In this document: piece by piece, positions 47,430 to 56,065 of the stretch
Position numbering within the stretch: the first letter of the stretch is position 1
Layout: every line of letters starts with the position of its first letter
Assembly (NCBI RefSeq): GCF_001280015.1
Contig: NZ_LGDV01000207.1
Location: 30,857-94,856, forward strand
Length of the DNA: 64,000 nucleotides
Reading direction: 5' to 3'
Origin: Streptomyces sp. MMG1121
GTDB lineage: Bacteria > Actinomycetota > Actinomycetes > Streptomycetales > Streptomycetaceae
Translations under genes and position numbers: made by a program
Notes under the pieces: model-generated
Seen by the model: only the letters and a program-made list of their open reading frames with translations
Database searches by the model: none
Told to the model about the DNA's origin: nothing

Positions 47430-48548
47430 TTGACCGCCATCGACCCCACCGCCCACCTGACGGCGGAGCAGATCGAGGAACTCGGCCGCGAGCTGGACGC
47501 GATCCGTGACGAGGTGATCGCCGGACGCGGCGAGAAGGACGCCGCCTACATCCGTAGGGTCATCTCGGCGCAGCGCAAGCTCGAGCTGGTCAGCAGGGGC
47601 GTGCTGCTGTTCTCGATGTTCCCGCCCGCGTGGCTGCTCGGCACCGCCGGGCTGTCCGCGGCGAAGATCATGGACAACATGGAGATCGGCCACAACATCC
47701 TGCACGGCCAGTGGGACTGGATGCGCGACCCGAAGATCCACTCCACCACCTGGGAATGGGACCACGTCTCGCCGGCCGACCAGTGGAAGCACTCGCACAA
47801 CGAGCTGCACCACACGTACACCAACGTGATCGGCAAGGACAACGACCTCGGCTACGGCATCATGCGCGTCGACGAGGACCAGAAGTGGCACCCGTTCCAC
47901 CTCGGCCAGCCGCTGTGGAACTTCATCAACGCCTGCTTCTTCGAGTACGGCATCGCCGCCTACGACCTGGAGCTCGGCAAGAACCTGCACAAACGCCGCC
48001 GCAAGAACCCGGAGTTCCGGGAGCGGGCCAAGGCCGTGGGCCGCAAGATCCGCAAGCAGGTACTCAAGGACTACGTGATCCACCCGCTGCTGTCGGGCCC
48101 GTCGTTCCTCCCCACGCTCGCCGCCACGTTCACCGCGAACCTGGTCCGCAACATCTGGTCCCACTCGGTGATCATGTGCGGGCACTTCCCCGAGGGCGTG
48201 CAGGTCTTCGAGCGCCGGTCGATCAAGGGCGAGACACGCGGCCAGTGGTACCTGCGCCAGATGATGGGCTCGGCGAACATCAGCGGCAACAGGGCCATGC
48301 ACTTCATGACCGGCAACCTCTCGCACCAGATCGAGCACCACCTGTTCCCGGACCTGCCGAGCAACCGGTACGCCGAGGTCGCTGTGAAGGTGCGCGCGCT
48401 GTTCGAGAAGTACGAGCTGGAGTACGTCACCGGACCGCTGCCCAAACAGGTGTTCTCCGCGTGGTGCAAGGTCTTCCGGCTCTCGCTGCCGAACAAGAAG
48501 CCCAACGTCAAGACGCCGGACCGCGAGCAGGAGCTCGTCGCCGCCTGA
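47430..48548 (+). CDS. Membrane fatty-acid desaturase
   Basis: This 372-residue integral membrane protein has the three histidine clusters of acyl-lipid/acyl-CoA desaturases: GHNILHG, HSHNELHHTYTN and HQIEHHLFPD. Hydrophobic segments lie around VSRGVLLFSMFPPAWLLGTAGL and LAATFTANLVRNIWSHSV. It probably adds a double bond to stearoyl- or palmitoyl-type chains, using the co-encoded reductase. The start is a TTG at 47430 with AGGAG only four bases before it. It is inside a two-gene operon controlled by the divergent PucR-type regulator. Confidence 0.87.
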   Translation: MTAIDPTAHLTAEQIEELGRELDAIRDEVIAGRGEKDAAYIRRVISAQRKLELVSRGVLLFSMFPPAWLLGTAGLSAAKIMDNMEIGHNILHGQWDWMRDPKIHSTTWEWDHVSPADQWKHSHNELHHTYTNVIGKDNDLGYGIMRVDEDQKWHPFHLGQPLWNFINACFFEYGIAAYDLELGKNLHKRRRKNPEFRERAKAVGRKIRKQVLKDYVIHPLLSGPSFLPTLAATFTANLVRNIWSHSVIMCGHFPEGVQVFERRSIKGETRGQWYLRQMMGSANISGNRAMHFMTGNLSHQIEHHLFPDLPSNRYAEVAVKVRALFEKYELEYVTGPLPKQVFSAWCKVFRLSLPNKKPNVKTPDREQELVAA

Positions 48549-48580
48549 TTGTCACAAACGCCTGGCTCACGAACCCGAGG

Positions 48581-48658
48581 TCAGGCGCCCTTGTCCGCAG
48601 GCTCCAGAATCGCCACGCACTCCACGTGATGCGTCATCGGAAACACGTCACAAGGTGT
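48581..48658 (-). pseudogene. C-terminal remnant of an RlmD/RumA-type RNA methyltransferase
   Basis: Reading leftward, 25 codons before the TGA at 48581-48583 give LCDVFPMTHHVECVAILEPADKGA. FPMTHHVECVAILEP is the highly conserved tail of class I SAM-dependent 23S rRNA (uracil-5-) methyltransferases. The rest of the gene is absent; the match ends near 48658. It lies immediately after the desaturase gene, so the chromosome was broken and rejoined here. Confidence 0.75.
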
Positions 48659-49431
48659 GTGGACGGGAGGAGAATCTGCAGATCACATGGGGGTTTCCTG
48701 CCTTGGGCGCGGGCTGTGAGGCGGCCGGAGCGTCAAATGAGCTTCATGTCTGACGGACTTTCTCTCCTCCTTTGGCCGGTACACCGGGTTGTCCGCGTTT
48801 CTGATGCCCGTGGCCGTCATGTTGCTGCTCGGGCGGCAGGTCAGCTGCTGGAGTGCTGCGGGATGCCCGGCGCAGCGCTCGCCACCGGGCCGCCCGGGCC
48901 GACCCGGTGGGCCGGTGATGAGGCTGGACATCAGGACCGACTCGTCGCCGGGTTTCACCTCGTGCACATCGGCGTCCGCCCCCGGACGCCTGCCCGGGTG
49001 TCCTGCTCCTTGGCCTGCCGGTACGCCGCTTCGAAGGCCGCCATGCCCGTCGCATCGGAAATGAGGTCGGCGGGGCAGGGAACCGGCAGCGGCTGCATGA
49101 GAACCATCGTGCCAGTTCGCGCGGGACGGCACGGACGTCGACACGGCAGGCGTGTGCCTCACTGGGCCTGGCGGGCCGCCGATGGGCAACCGGCGCGCTG
49201 GCAGGGCTCCGGCCCGGGACTGGTGGAACCGTTTTGGACGGAGAAGGACCCCAGCGTGGTGATCGCCGGGGTCCTTGCCCTGTGGGAGTCAGGGGCGCTC
49301 GCTTCAGGGGCCGATGGCGGGGTCAGTCGGTGGCGGGCCGGGAGCGTCGTCCGTGTCTTCGTGCCGGCGCCCGGTCCGCCGCCCGGGCCGCCGAGGTACG
49401 CGCCAAACGGGCCATGGGATGATCTTGACCC
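48659..49431. other. Degenerate region, one possible small leftward gene
   Basis: Within these 773 bases the only protein-like piece is leftward 48955-49107: 50 codons starting MVLMQPLPVPCPADLISDATG and including MAAFEAAYRQAKEQDTRAG. A second frame then continues DVHEVKPGDESVLMSSLITG. It may be a frame-broken short gene. There is no Shine-Dalgarno. The rest holds nothing I can name. Confidence 0.35.
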
Positions 49432-49662
49432 GTGAGTGATCCACAGGGTTCCGGTGCGCGCGGAGGCTGGCTGGCCTGCATCCATGAACGACTGCGGGAG
49501 GCTCGCCGCAGCAGGGGGCCGCGGCGGGGGTCGTTGGAGGAGGCGGCTCAGCGGGCGGCCGACGACCTGGAGGGCGTTGGCTGGCGGGATCGGCCACCGG
49601 CCCGGCGGCGGACTCTCCATGAGGTAGCCGAGCGGGGCGCCGGCTACCTGGCGGGCCGGTAG
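49432..49662 (+). CDS. Possible small basic hypothetical protein
   Basis: A 76-residue frame (SDPQGSGARGGWLACIHERLREARR, then LEEAAQRAADDLEGVGWRD) has plausible composition and a helical middle. No family is recognised and the Shine-Dalgarno is weak, so coding is uncertain. Confidence 0.3.
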   Translation: MSDPQGSGARGGWLACIHERLREARRSRGPRRGSLEEAAQRAADDLEGVGWRDRPPARRRTLHEVAERGAGYLAGR

Positions 49663-49765
49663 ACACCTGCGGCAGGTTCCGGCGCCCAGGGACGGTCACA
49701 GCAGGCGGCCGGCCGGATCTCCGCCGGGGTCGTCGGCCAGCACGATGGCGGCCCTGACGACGGCC

Positions 49766-49915
49766 TGCTGCGGCAGTACTGCCCAAGGGCACAGTATGTC
49801 CCGCCACACCCGCGAGGACCTGGACGCTGCCGCCACCGAACTCAACAGCCGCCCACGCAAAACGCTCGGCTGGGAGACCCCAGCCGAGCGTCTGTCTAAA
49901 CTGCTCGCGGCTTGA
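49766..49915 (+). pseudogene. IS30 family transposase, C-terminal remnant
   Basis: From 49796 the frame reads SRHTREDLDAAATELNSRPRKTLGWETPAERLSKLLAA then TGA, the conserved tail of IS30 transposases. Just upstream GLLRQYCPK, part of the same tail, is in a different frame, so at least one frameshift has occurred. No other part of the element or its ends is visible. Confidence 0.8.
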
Positions 49916-49971
49916 TCAACTCACCGCCTGGAATTCGCCCACGCCGGTGAGGCCTCACGGTTCGGTTCGAC

Positions 49972-50298
49972 TCACACCTGTCCGTACGTCAGGCGGAAAG
50001 GGGGAGCGCCGAGCGTTGCGGAAGCCAGCCCGTACGGGTCGGCCAGGGGCGCAGATGCGGCGGTAGGGCGGGTGCGACAGGTGAATCCGAGTTGGGTCAT
50101 GGCCCTGAGGACTTCGCCGGTGCTGAAATCACGGCGGTCCTGGCGGGTGATGACCTGGCCGACCTGCTTGGCGGGGTAGTGGCGTCGTCCGATGATGACG
50201 AACTCACCGGTGACCAGCTCAGGTGTGACGCCCTTCATCAATTCCACCACGCCGCTCTTGGTCAGGTCGAACGGGAAGCGAGCGATGACACAGCGCAT
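49972..50298 (-). CDS. SCO5918-type conserved protein
   Basis: This 108-residue protein begins MRCVIARFPFDLTKSGVVELMKGV and contains FVIIGRRHYPAKQVGQVITRQDRRDFSTGEVLRAMTQLGFTC. I recall the pattern as SCO5918, found beside the DEAD-box helicase/cold-shock locus of streptomycetes, and here it keeps that position as the third gene of the run helicase-CBS protein-SCO5918. The C-terminal third is less conserved in feel. Its role is unknown; co-location suggests RNA metabolism or cold response. Confidence 0.7.
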   Translation of the reverse strand: MRCVIARFPFDLTKSGVVELMKGVTPELVTGEFVIIGRRHYPAKQVGQVITRQDRRDFSTGEVLRAMTQLGFTCRTRPTAASAPLADPYGLASATLGAPPFRLTYGQV

Positions 50299-50352
50299 GA
50301 TGCCTGCCTCCAGGGAGACGAGAAGAAGGGGCCGGGTAGGGGTGACGGCGGT

Positions 50353-50754
50353 TCAGCGAGAGAGGGCGAGGACGCCCAGAGCGTTGCCGTGTCCGTCGAC
50401 CACGGGCGGGGCCCCGAGCCGGCAGCAGCGCATCGCACGCTCGGCTTCGGCCCTCGTGGCCAGCGGCGAGGCGAAAGGCCCGATGACGTCGGCGATGTCC
50501 CGCAGGCGGATCCGGTCCGTGTATCCGGAGCCGTCACGAACGGCCGTGAGCCCGGCCCGGGTGACCAGGCCGGTGCGCAGACCGTCCTCGTCGCAGACGA
50601 CCAGATGACCTGTACGGGCGGCGGTCATCACGCACAGTGCCACCTCCACGGTCATGTCCTCCCAGACCTGCGGTCCGGCCGCGTCCGCGGAATCGGCCGC
50701 CGGCTGCACGACGTTGGTACGTGTTGAGCGGAACTGCATCTGGTCCAGCGTCAA
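50353..50754 (-). CDS. CBS-domain protein of the helicase operon
   Basis: This 133-residue protein carries a pair of CBS motifs (WEDMTVEVALCVMTAARTGHLVVCDEDGLRTGLVTRAGL, then IRLRDIADVIGPFASP...CCRLGAPPVVDGHGNALGVLALSR). CBS pairs bind adenosine nucleotides. The start MQFRSTRTNVVQ or, better, the TTG at 50754 is supported by AGGAGG six bases upstream; the ATG at 50739 is the alternative. It lies 46 bases after the helicase gene and 54 before the SCO5918-type gene. Confidence 0.75.
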   Translation of the reverse strand: MTLDQMQFRSTRTNVVQPAADSADAAGPQVWEDMTVEVALCVMTAARTGHLVVCDEDGLRTGLVTRAGLTAVRDGSGYTDRIRLRDIADVIGPFASPLATRAEAERAMRCCRLGAPPVVDGHGNALGVLALSR

Positions 50755-50800
50755 AGAGTGCCTCCTGCGAAGTTGAGCCGGCTTCCTGATCACGAAGGTT

Positions 50801-52297
50801 CTATGCAGCCGCACCTGCGGTGGACTGCCGTACGACCGCACGGCGAGCCGCCGAGACGGGGCGGCGCCGACCGCGTGAGGTGGCGCCGCGCTTCTTGGGG
50901 CGTTCAACCACCGGTGCGGTGATGACGACCGGGATGCCGGAGGGGGCCTGAGCGCCGGTGATGCGGTGCAGGGCCTTTTCGCCGACGCGGACCTGGGTGG
51001 TCTGCGGGACGATGCCGGCCGCTGCCATGAGGCGAGTCATGCCGCGGCGCTGGTTGGGTGTGACCAGGGTGACGACACTGCCGGACTCTCCTGCACGGGC
51101 GGTACGGCCGCCGCGGTGGAGGTAGTCCTTGTGGTCGGTCGGCGGGTCGACGTTGACGACGAGGTCGAGGTTGTCGACGTGGATGCCGCGCGCCGCGACG
51201 TTGGTCGCTACCAGCACGTTGACGTGCCCGCTCCTGAACTGTGCCAGCGTGCGGGTGCGCTGCGGCTGCGACTTCCCGCCGTGCAGGGCGGCGGCCCGTA
51301 CCCCGCTGTTCAGGAGGTGCTCGGTGAGGCCGTCGACGGCGTGCTTGGTGTCGAGGAACATGATCACACGGCCGTCGCGTGCGGCGATCTGGGTGGTGGC
51401 CGTGTGCTTGTCGGCGCCGTGAACGTGGAGCACGTGGTGCTCCATCGTCGTGACCGCGCCGGCCGAAGGGTCGACGGAGTGCACGACGGGGTCGCTGAGG
51501 TAGCGGCGCACGAGCAGGTCGACGTTGCGGTCGAGCGTGGCGGAGAACAGCATGCGCTGGCCTTCGGGGCGGACCTGGTCGAGAAGGGCGGTGACCTGCG
51601 GCATGAAGCCCATGTCGGCCATCTGGTCGGCCTCGTCGAGGACGGTGATGGAAACCTGGTTCAGCCGGCAGTCGCCGCGGTCGATGAGGTCTTTGAGGCG
51701 TCCCGGTGTGGCGACGACGACCTCGGCGCCACCGCGCAGCGCGCTCGCCTGCCGGCCGATCGGCATTCCGCCCACCACCGTGGCCAGCCGCAGCCTCACG
51801 GAGCGGGCGTACGGGGCGAGCGCGTCGGTGACCTGCTGCGCCAGCTCACGCGTGGGTACGAGGATCAGCCCCAGCGGCTGCCTGGCCTCGGCGCGCTGCC
51901 CGGCCGTACGGGCCAGCAACGCCAGCCCGAAAGCGAGGGTCTTGCCGGAGCCGGTGCGGCCACGGCCCAGTACGTCGCGGCCGGCGAGGGAATTCGGCAG
52001 GGTGGCGGCCTGGATCGGGAAGGGTACGGTCACGCCTTGCGAGCTGAGCGCACCCAGCAGCGGCCCGGGCATGTCGAGATCGGCGAAGCCCTCCACGGCG
52101 GGAAGCGCGGGAGTGATCGTCCTGGGCAGCGCGAACTCCCCCTGGACCGCGGCGGGCCGGCGGCCGTAACTCCCGGAACGGCTCGACCCGGCGGAGCGGC
52201 TCCTGGCCGACGAACCGAATCGGCTGCCACCCCTTCCGGATTCGGCACTGCCGTTACGGGTGCGGGTGAAGCGGTCGTTCGTGCGTGTGCGGTTCAT
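50801..52297 (-). CDS. DEAD-box RNA helicase, RhlE/CshA-like
   Basis: This 498-residue helicase has a basic Ser/Arg/Gly-rich N-terminal tail (1-60), then Q-motif region PFPIQAATLPNSLAG, motif I GRTGSGKT, PTRELAQQ, VATPGRL, DEAD box VLDEADQMADMGF, SAT, VIMFLDTKHAVD and C-terminal HRGGRTARAGESG. The C-terminal tail is basic (KKRGATSRGRRRP). It unwinds RNA duplexes, often needed at low temperature. The ATG at 52297 has GAGGAAGG. It heads the leftward run with the CBS and SCO5918-type genes, and a CspA gene lies upstream in the same direction. Confidence 0.92.
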   Translation of the reverse strand: MNRTRTNDRFTRTRNGSAESGRGGSRFGSSARSRSAGSSRSGSYGRRPAAVQGEFALPRTITPALPAVEGFADLDMPGPLLGALSSQGVTVPFPIQAATLPNSLAGRDVLGRGRTGSGKTLAFGLALLARTAGQRAEARQPLGLILVPTRELAQQVTDALAPYARSVRLRLATVVGGMPIGRQASALRGGAEVVVATPGRLKDLIDRGDCRLNQVSITVLDEADQMADMGFMPQVTALLDQVRPEGQRMLFSATLDRNVDLLVRRYLSDPVVHSVDPSAGAVTTMEHHVLHVHGADKHTATTQIAARDGRVIMFLDTKHAVDGLTEHLLNSGVRAAALHGGKSQPQRTRTLAQFRSGHVNVLVATNVAARGIHVDNLDLVVNVDPPTDHKDYLHRGGRTARAGESGSVVTLVTPNQRRGMTRLMAAAGIVPQTTQVRVGEKALHRITGAQAPSGIPVVITAPVVERPKKRGATSRGRRRPVSAARRAVVRQSTAGAAA

Positions 52298-52584
52298 GCG
52301 GAACCTTCCTCGATGCGGCACATATCAAGGAATTCCCGCAGCGATCAGCAGAACGGAGAATTGCAAGAATGGACCGATGGAATGCGAAAGCGAATCTGGC
52401 CGACGAAAAATCCGTGCGGGCACAGGAGCTGGAATGAGTGGCGTGAAGCGGACGCAATGTTCGGGAGTCCACCGCGATGAAGCTATGAAGGGATGCGTGC
52501 GCCCCTGAAGGATGCTCCGCATGCGGTGAGCCTACGGGTTTCCTGGTTGTCGTCCGCAGGCGAAACCACTGCGGAAAAATGCGA

Positions 52585-52626
52585 GTAGCTGGGGCCCGCA
52601 CCCCGAAGGACGCGGGCCCCAGCTAC
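52585..52626 (-). terminator. Strong hairpin terminator after the csp gene
   Basis: Perfect 15-base arms (GTAGCTGGGGCCCGC at 52585-52599, GCGGGCCCCAGCTAC at 52612-52626) enclose a 12-base loop, 19 bases past the csp stop. There is no U-run. It should end csp transcription and separate it from the helicase gene. Confidence 0.8.
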
Positions 52627-52645
52627 AAGTACGCGACAGTCAGCG

Positions 52646-52849
52646 TCAGGCGAGAACGATGTTCTCGGCCGTCGGGCCCTTCTGGCCCTGCGCGATGTCG
52701 AAGGTCACCTTCTGGCCCTCCAGCAGCTCGCGGAAGCCCTGGGCGGCAATGTTCGAGTAGTGGGCGAACACATCAGCGCCGCCACCGTCCTGCTCGATGA
52801 AGCCGAAGCCCTTTTCCGCGTTGAACCACTTCACGGTACCAGCAGCCAT
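52646..52849 (-). CDS. Cold-shock protein, CspA family
   Basis: This 67-residue single OB-fold protein has RNP1 KGFGFIEQ and RNP2-like [29 protein letters not shown], then [27 protein letters not shown]. It binds single-stranded RNA and DNA as an RNA chaperone. The ATG at 52849 has AGAGGAGAA eight bases upstream. It is transcribed alone and ends at the hairpin at 52585-52626. Confidence 0.95.
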   Translation of the reverse strand: MAAGTVKWFNAEKGFGFIEQDGGGADVFAHYSNIAAQGFRELLEGQKVTFDIAQGQKGPTAENIVLA

Positions 52850-53280
52850 GTCATTTCTCCTCTGGGGCAGTGCATCGGGATCCGCACTGCACGGACCCCG
52901 TGTCGCCGCGATGATCACCCCGTCGGGAAAAAGACCGAATAACAAGCGCTTCCAACGGCACAGGCGCCACCCGGAGGACACTTGAAGTTTTGGGACCACA
53001 ACTGCAACTGAGATCGACAGTAGCACGCCGAAGCGGCCTGTGTACGCTGAAGAATCCCACCCCACTTAATGCGATAGAGAATCTGTCTGCCTGTCCCGTT
53101 GAAACCTCAGCTCGCGGGCACAGATATTGACCCAGCCGAAGCGCAACGCTTCGGGAGGTTTTGGGGGTGCGCCCAGCGTAAGGGCTGCTCCCCCAAGGGA
53201 TGGTGCGAGCGGGCGTGGAGATCAGGGTGGCTCCGGCAAGCGTCACGGCCCGTCTTGGGCACACGCACGGGAGCGGCCAT
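52850..53280. other. Upstream region of csp with a small hairpin
   Basis: This stretch holds the promoter and probable long leader of csp. A perfect 8-base stem with three-base loop (CCGAAGCG-CAA-CGCTTCGG) is at 53136-53154 and is followed by GAGG and TTTT on the plus strand, so it could be a terminator for a lost rightward gene or a leader element. No gene is seen. Confidence 0.4.
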
Positions 53281-53800
53281 ATCGAAGACCATCAAGGACC
53301 AGACCGTCGATCAGCTCGGTGGAAACAGCAGCATCCTGGTGCGGCAACGCCGTGAGCACGAGGAAACGGCGGCTGACGGATCACTACCTGACCCTCGACG
53401 ACCTTCACCAGCGGGAACGCGTTCTGAAGCAGGCGGTGCCGCTGGTCTTCAGCCATGCCTTCATGGAAGAGACGGTGCTGTGGCCCGCCGTACGAGCCTC
53501 AGGCCCGGACGGCGAGGAACTTCGACAGCCGCAGTCGTTTTTCACAGCGGTACAGGGGCACGCAAGGCGCGCAACACCGGCCGCGTACCCTCGGACAAGG
53601 CAGTGCCCTCATCCCGGAATTCCAGTTCGGCGGCGCCACCGACCCGAGCCAACCGCATCTGGGCCATTCCCCCAGGCGAGCCCCCGGCGATGCGCCGCCC
53701 GCAACGCGCGCACGGGCATGCGCATGTCGCGGGCCACTGCACGGGACGCGCGAGTGGATAGCGCGAGTGCCGGTGAAGCGGTTAGATCGCGGGACTCAGC
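53281..53800 (+). pseudogene. Hemerythrin-domain protein, frame-broken
   Basis: Consecutive pieces in different rightward frames follow the order of actinobacterial hemerythrin proteins: SKTIKDQTVDQLGGNSSILVRQRREH (53281-53360), RERVLKQAVPLVFSHAFMEETVLWPAVRASGPDGEEL (53405-53520), and ALIPEFQFGGATDPSQPHLG (about 53610-53670). At least two frameshifts separate them and the iron-ligand helices near the middle are lost. Intact relatives bind a di-iron or haem-like centre and sense or carry oxygen. The gene is dead here. Confidence 0.65.
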
Positions 53801-53803
53801 GAC

Positions 53804-54046
53804 TCAGCCGCCGCTCTTGCGCCTGAACGACCGCTGGCTCGCAGCCGGGCCGTGCGCAGAACGCACCTTCGATGCATCGGACTTGGCGGCAACATCAGCG
53901 GCATCCGCCTGCGCACCGCGCTTGCGCGCCAGGGCTTCGCGGAACTTGCGCTTGAGGTCGTAGTTGCCGTCGCTGTCCGGCTCCAGAGGGGACGTCTCGG
54001 GGGCAGCCGGCTCCGAACCTTCCGTAGATACGGGCTCTGCGGTCAT
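53804..54046 (-). CDS. DUF5302 protein
   Basis: This 80-residue acidic-then-basic protein contains NYDLKRKFREALARKRGAQ and ends AHGPAASQRSFRRKSGG, the pattern recalled as DUF5302 in streptomycetes. AGGAGGTCACC precedes the ATG at 54046. The N-terminal 30 residues are Glu/Pro/Ser-rich and likely disordered. The function is unknown. It is intact although both neighbours are broken genes. Confidence 0.75.
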   Translation of the reverse strand: MTAEPVSTEGSEPAAPETSPLEPDSDGNYDLKRKFREALARKRGAQADAADVAAKSDASKVRSAHGPAASQRSFRRKSGG

Positions 54047-54254
54047 GGTGACCTCCTGGGTTCGGGGGGGGTGGGCAAGCACAGCTTGTCATGCCGGGCG
54101 CAGTGCGAGGCGCCGACAACATCATCCTGCTCCGTTTCGGCGGGCGTCCTTCCCGCGGCCAAAGGTGTTGACTTCGTAGGTGAGGCACACAGGACGGCTT
54201 CGGGCCGGGCCGAGGGTTGTCGATCCCGTGGCCAGGCTGCCAGGGCAACGGCTC

Positions 54255-54400
54255 TCAGCCGTTGCGACGCACGAGGGCGGCCCTGCGGGCCTCGGCGAGC
54301 TTGCGGGCCTCGCCCGCCTTTCGGGACTTGCCGCCGGCGGCCGGACTCACCGGCGCGGGCGGTGCGGCCCGCCCGGTGCACATAGTCCTGTCGCAGCTTC
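54255..54400 (-). pseudogene. DEAD-box helicase, C-terminal remnant
   Basis: A leftward piece QDYVHRAGRTARAGE (54346-54390; helicase motif VI) is followed in another frame by GGKSRKAGEARKLAEARRAALVRRNG and a TGA at 54255-54257, a typical basic helicase tail. It is a second helicase, distinct from the intact one at 50801-52297, reduced to about 45 codons with a frameshift. Confidence 0.6.
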
Positions 54401-54683
54401 CGCGACCATGAACAGCCTGCGGACGAGAAGCCCGTGCGCCCCTCGGCGGGGGCAGGCATCGCCTCAGACAACTCCCGGAGCGTTCGACTTTGCAAGGGCG
54501 AAGGCTATGACTGTTGGTCGCCAAGAGCCCCGGCCGGATTTGCCGAGCACTCGACGCGAGGGCGCAGGGAGGAGAAACCGGGGGCAGCGGTGCCGACGCC
54601 GGAGCTGCAGCACACCCGCCCGGAAGCCCCCGCCGGCCGCGCCTGTAGGAGCTTGCCGTCGAGCGCAGCTCTCACCGACGCCC

Positions 54684-55490
54684 CTATGACGCGGGGGTGC
54701 GGGCAACCGGTCTGAACAGGTTGAATACCTCGCGGGCTGCGTATCGCTTGAGGCATCGGACGATCTCACGGCGGGTCTTGCCCTCCTGGGTGCGGCGTTC
54801 GTAGTACGCCTGGGTGCGCGGGTCGTGGCGCAGGCGGGTGAAGACGATGCGGTGCAGGGCCGCGTTGGCCTGGCGGTCGCCGCCGTAGTTGAGCCGGCGC
54901 GTGCTCCGACGGCCTGAGGAGTACTCGATGGGGCTGACTCCGCAAAGGGCAGCAAAGGACGCCTCGGTGTTCAGTCGCTCAGGGCTGTCTCCCATGGTGA
55001 TCAGGAGAGTGACGGCACTGTCCGGGCCGATGCCCACCTGTTCGAGTAGCTGTGGGGCGTGGCGTTCGACGAGCCGGGTCAGGCGTTGGTTCAGCTCGTC
55101 GATCTGAGCGGTGAGCTGCTCGATGCGCTCGGCGAGCATGCGCAACGTCAGGTGGGTGGCCTGTGCCACCGCGTTCTCGCCTCCCTCACCGTCGGGCGGG
55201 CCGAGGCGTGCGCAGGTGCGGAACAGCTCGGCATTGCCCAGGCTGGACAGCTGTTCCCGCAGGGCGGGATCGGCGATTACCAGGACGGCCTTGAGCTGGT
55301 TGATCGCCTGAGTACGGGCCTTGACCGCGGAGTCCTTGGCAAGCTTGAACAACCGGGCGCTGTGCACCGGACCGTCGCCGGACTTGGCCCGGGCCCGAGC
55401 GCGACCACTGAGCACGGCCCGCGCAGCAGCCTGCGCATCGAGCACGGACAGCCGTGTGGCCCGCCTTGCCAGCGGTCCTTCGTCGGCCAT
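54684..55490 (-). pseudogene. IS110 family transposase, 5'-truncated
   Basis: 268 residues cover the last two thirds of an IS110 transposase: SVLDAQAAARAVLSGRARA, SAVKARTQAINQLKAVL, VGIGPDSAVTLLITMGD, ASFAALCGVSPIEYSSGRRSTRRLNYGGDRQANAAL and KTRREIVRCLKRYAAREVFNL. The DEDD N-terminal third is absent; the frame opens within decayed sequence at 55490. The 3' flank CGACGCCCCTATGACG resembles that of the fragment at 43366, marking the element's end. Confidence 0.85.
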
Positions 55491-55500
55491 GGCCCGAACG

Positions 55501-55563
55501 GTCAGACGAACGCTCGACAGGGCTGACCCCGAACAGCGCGGCGAAGAACGCCTCGCTGGCTAG
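55501..55563 (-). pseudogene. Second, tiny IS110 transposase fragment
   Basis: Twenty-one codons read LASEAFFAALFGVSPVERSS, a diverged copy of the IS110 motif ASFAALCGVSPVERSSG. It is in a different register from the larger fragment and stops exactly at CTAG (55560-55563), where an IS5-type end begins. This shows IS110 debris cut by another element. Confidence 0.7.
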
Positions 55564-55583
55564 GGCGCTTCTGATGGCTCTTG
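55560..55583. repeat. Solo IS5-type terminal repeat relic
   Basis: These 24 bases match the left end of the element at 62060-62083 (CTAG plus the 20-bp terminal repeat) with only two differences. No transposase follows within the next kilobase, so only one end remains. The CTAG abuts the broken IS110 fragment, consistent with insertion at CTAG followed by deletion. Confidence 0.65.
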
Positions 55584-55765
55584 GTCGGGTGCCCGAGCGA
55601 CCGATGCGTCAGGAATGGGCGCGTCTTCACCAACCTCATGCGGGGCATCCGGGTCGGGCGCCGCCCGCCAGGGCCCGTGATGCCCATGTCCGACGCCGAG
55701 ATCACCCAAACTGGCGCTACACCTGAACCTCGAACCAGACACCTCTGCCGGAATAAAGTGCTCTT

Positions 55766-55960
55766 TTAGACGCGGGCTTCTGCGGCCGTCCGGCGGTGCT
55801 CATCGGCAATCTGCACTGCCTGTGTTTCCGGCACGCTGCCGCTGTCCAGGCCGCAGGTACATCGCACCACTGCGTGCCCGGTCGGGTCATGCTCGATCCA
55901 TCCTCCCCGGTGGGTTCTGTTCCGGGTGAGGGTGTGCACGACTGTCGTGTGTTCCACCAT
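55766..55960 (-). CDS. Possible small conserved protein with CxC motif
   Basis: A 64-residue frame starts MVEHTTVVHTLTRNRTHRGGW and reads IEHDPTGHAVVRCTCGLDSG...TAADEHRRTAAEARV-like at the end. The WIEH...A.RC.CGLD pattern resembles small streptomycete proteins seen near mobile DNA. No Shine-Dalgarno is clear. It may be a real gene. Confidence 0.45.
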   Translation of the reverse strand: MVEHTTVVHTLTRNRTHRGGWIEHDPTGHAVVRCTCGLDSGSVPETQAVQIADEHRRTAAEARV

Positions 55961-56065
55961 GCGCCCATGCTCATGGCCGGGGCGCGGCCTGCCCATACGA
56001 CGCCCGCCGAGTGGGCGACTGCTGCGGGCCGGCCAGGCGGGCACCTTCGCCGAGCCTGACGGGCG

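Noticed and set aside
55581..55769. Rightward piece NGRVFTNLMRGIRVGRRPPGPVMPMSDAEI as a cytochrome c-like fragment
   Set aside because: No CxxCH motif and too short; similarity is only impressionistic.
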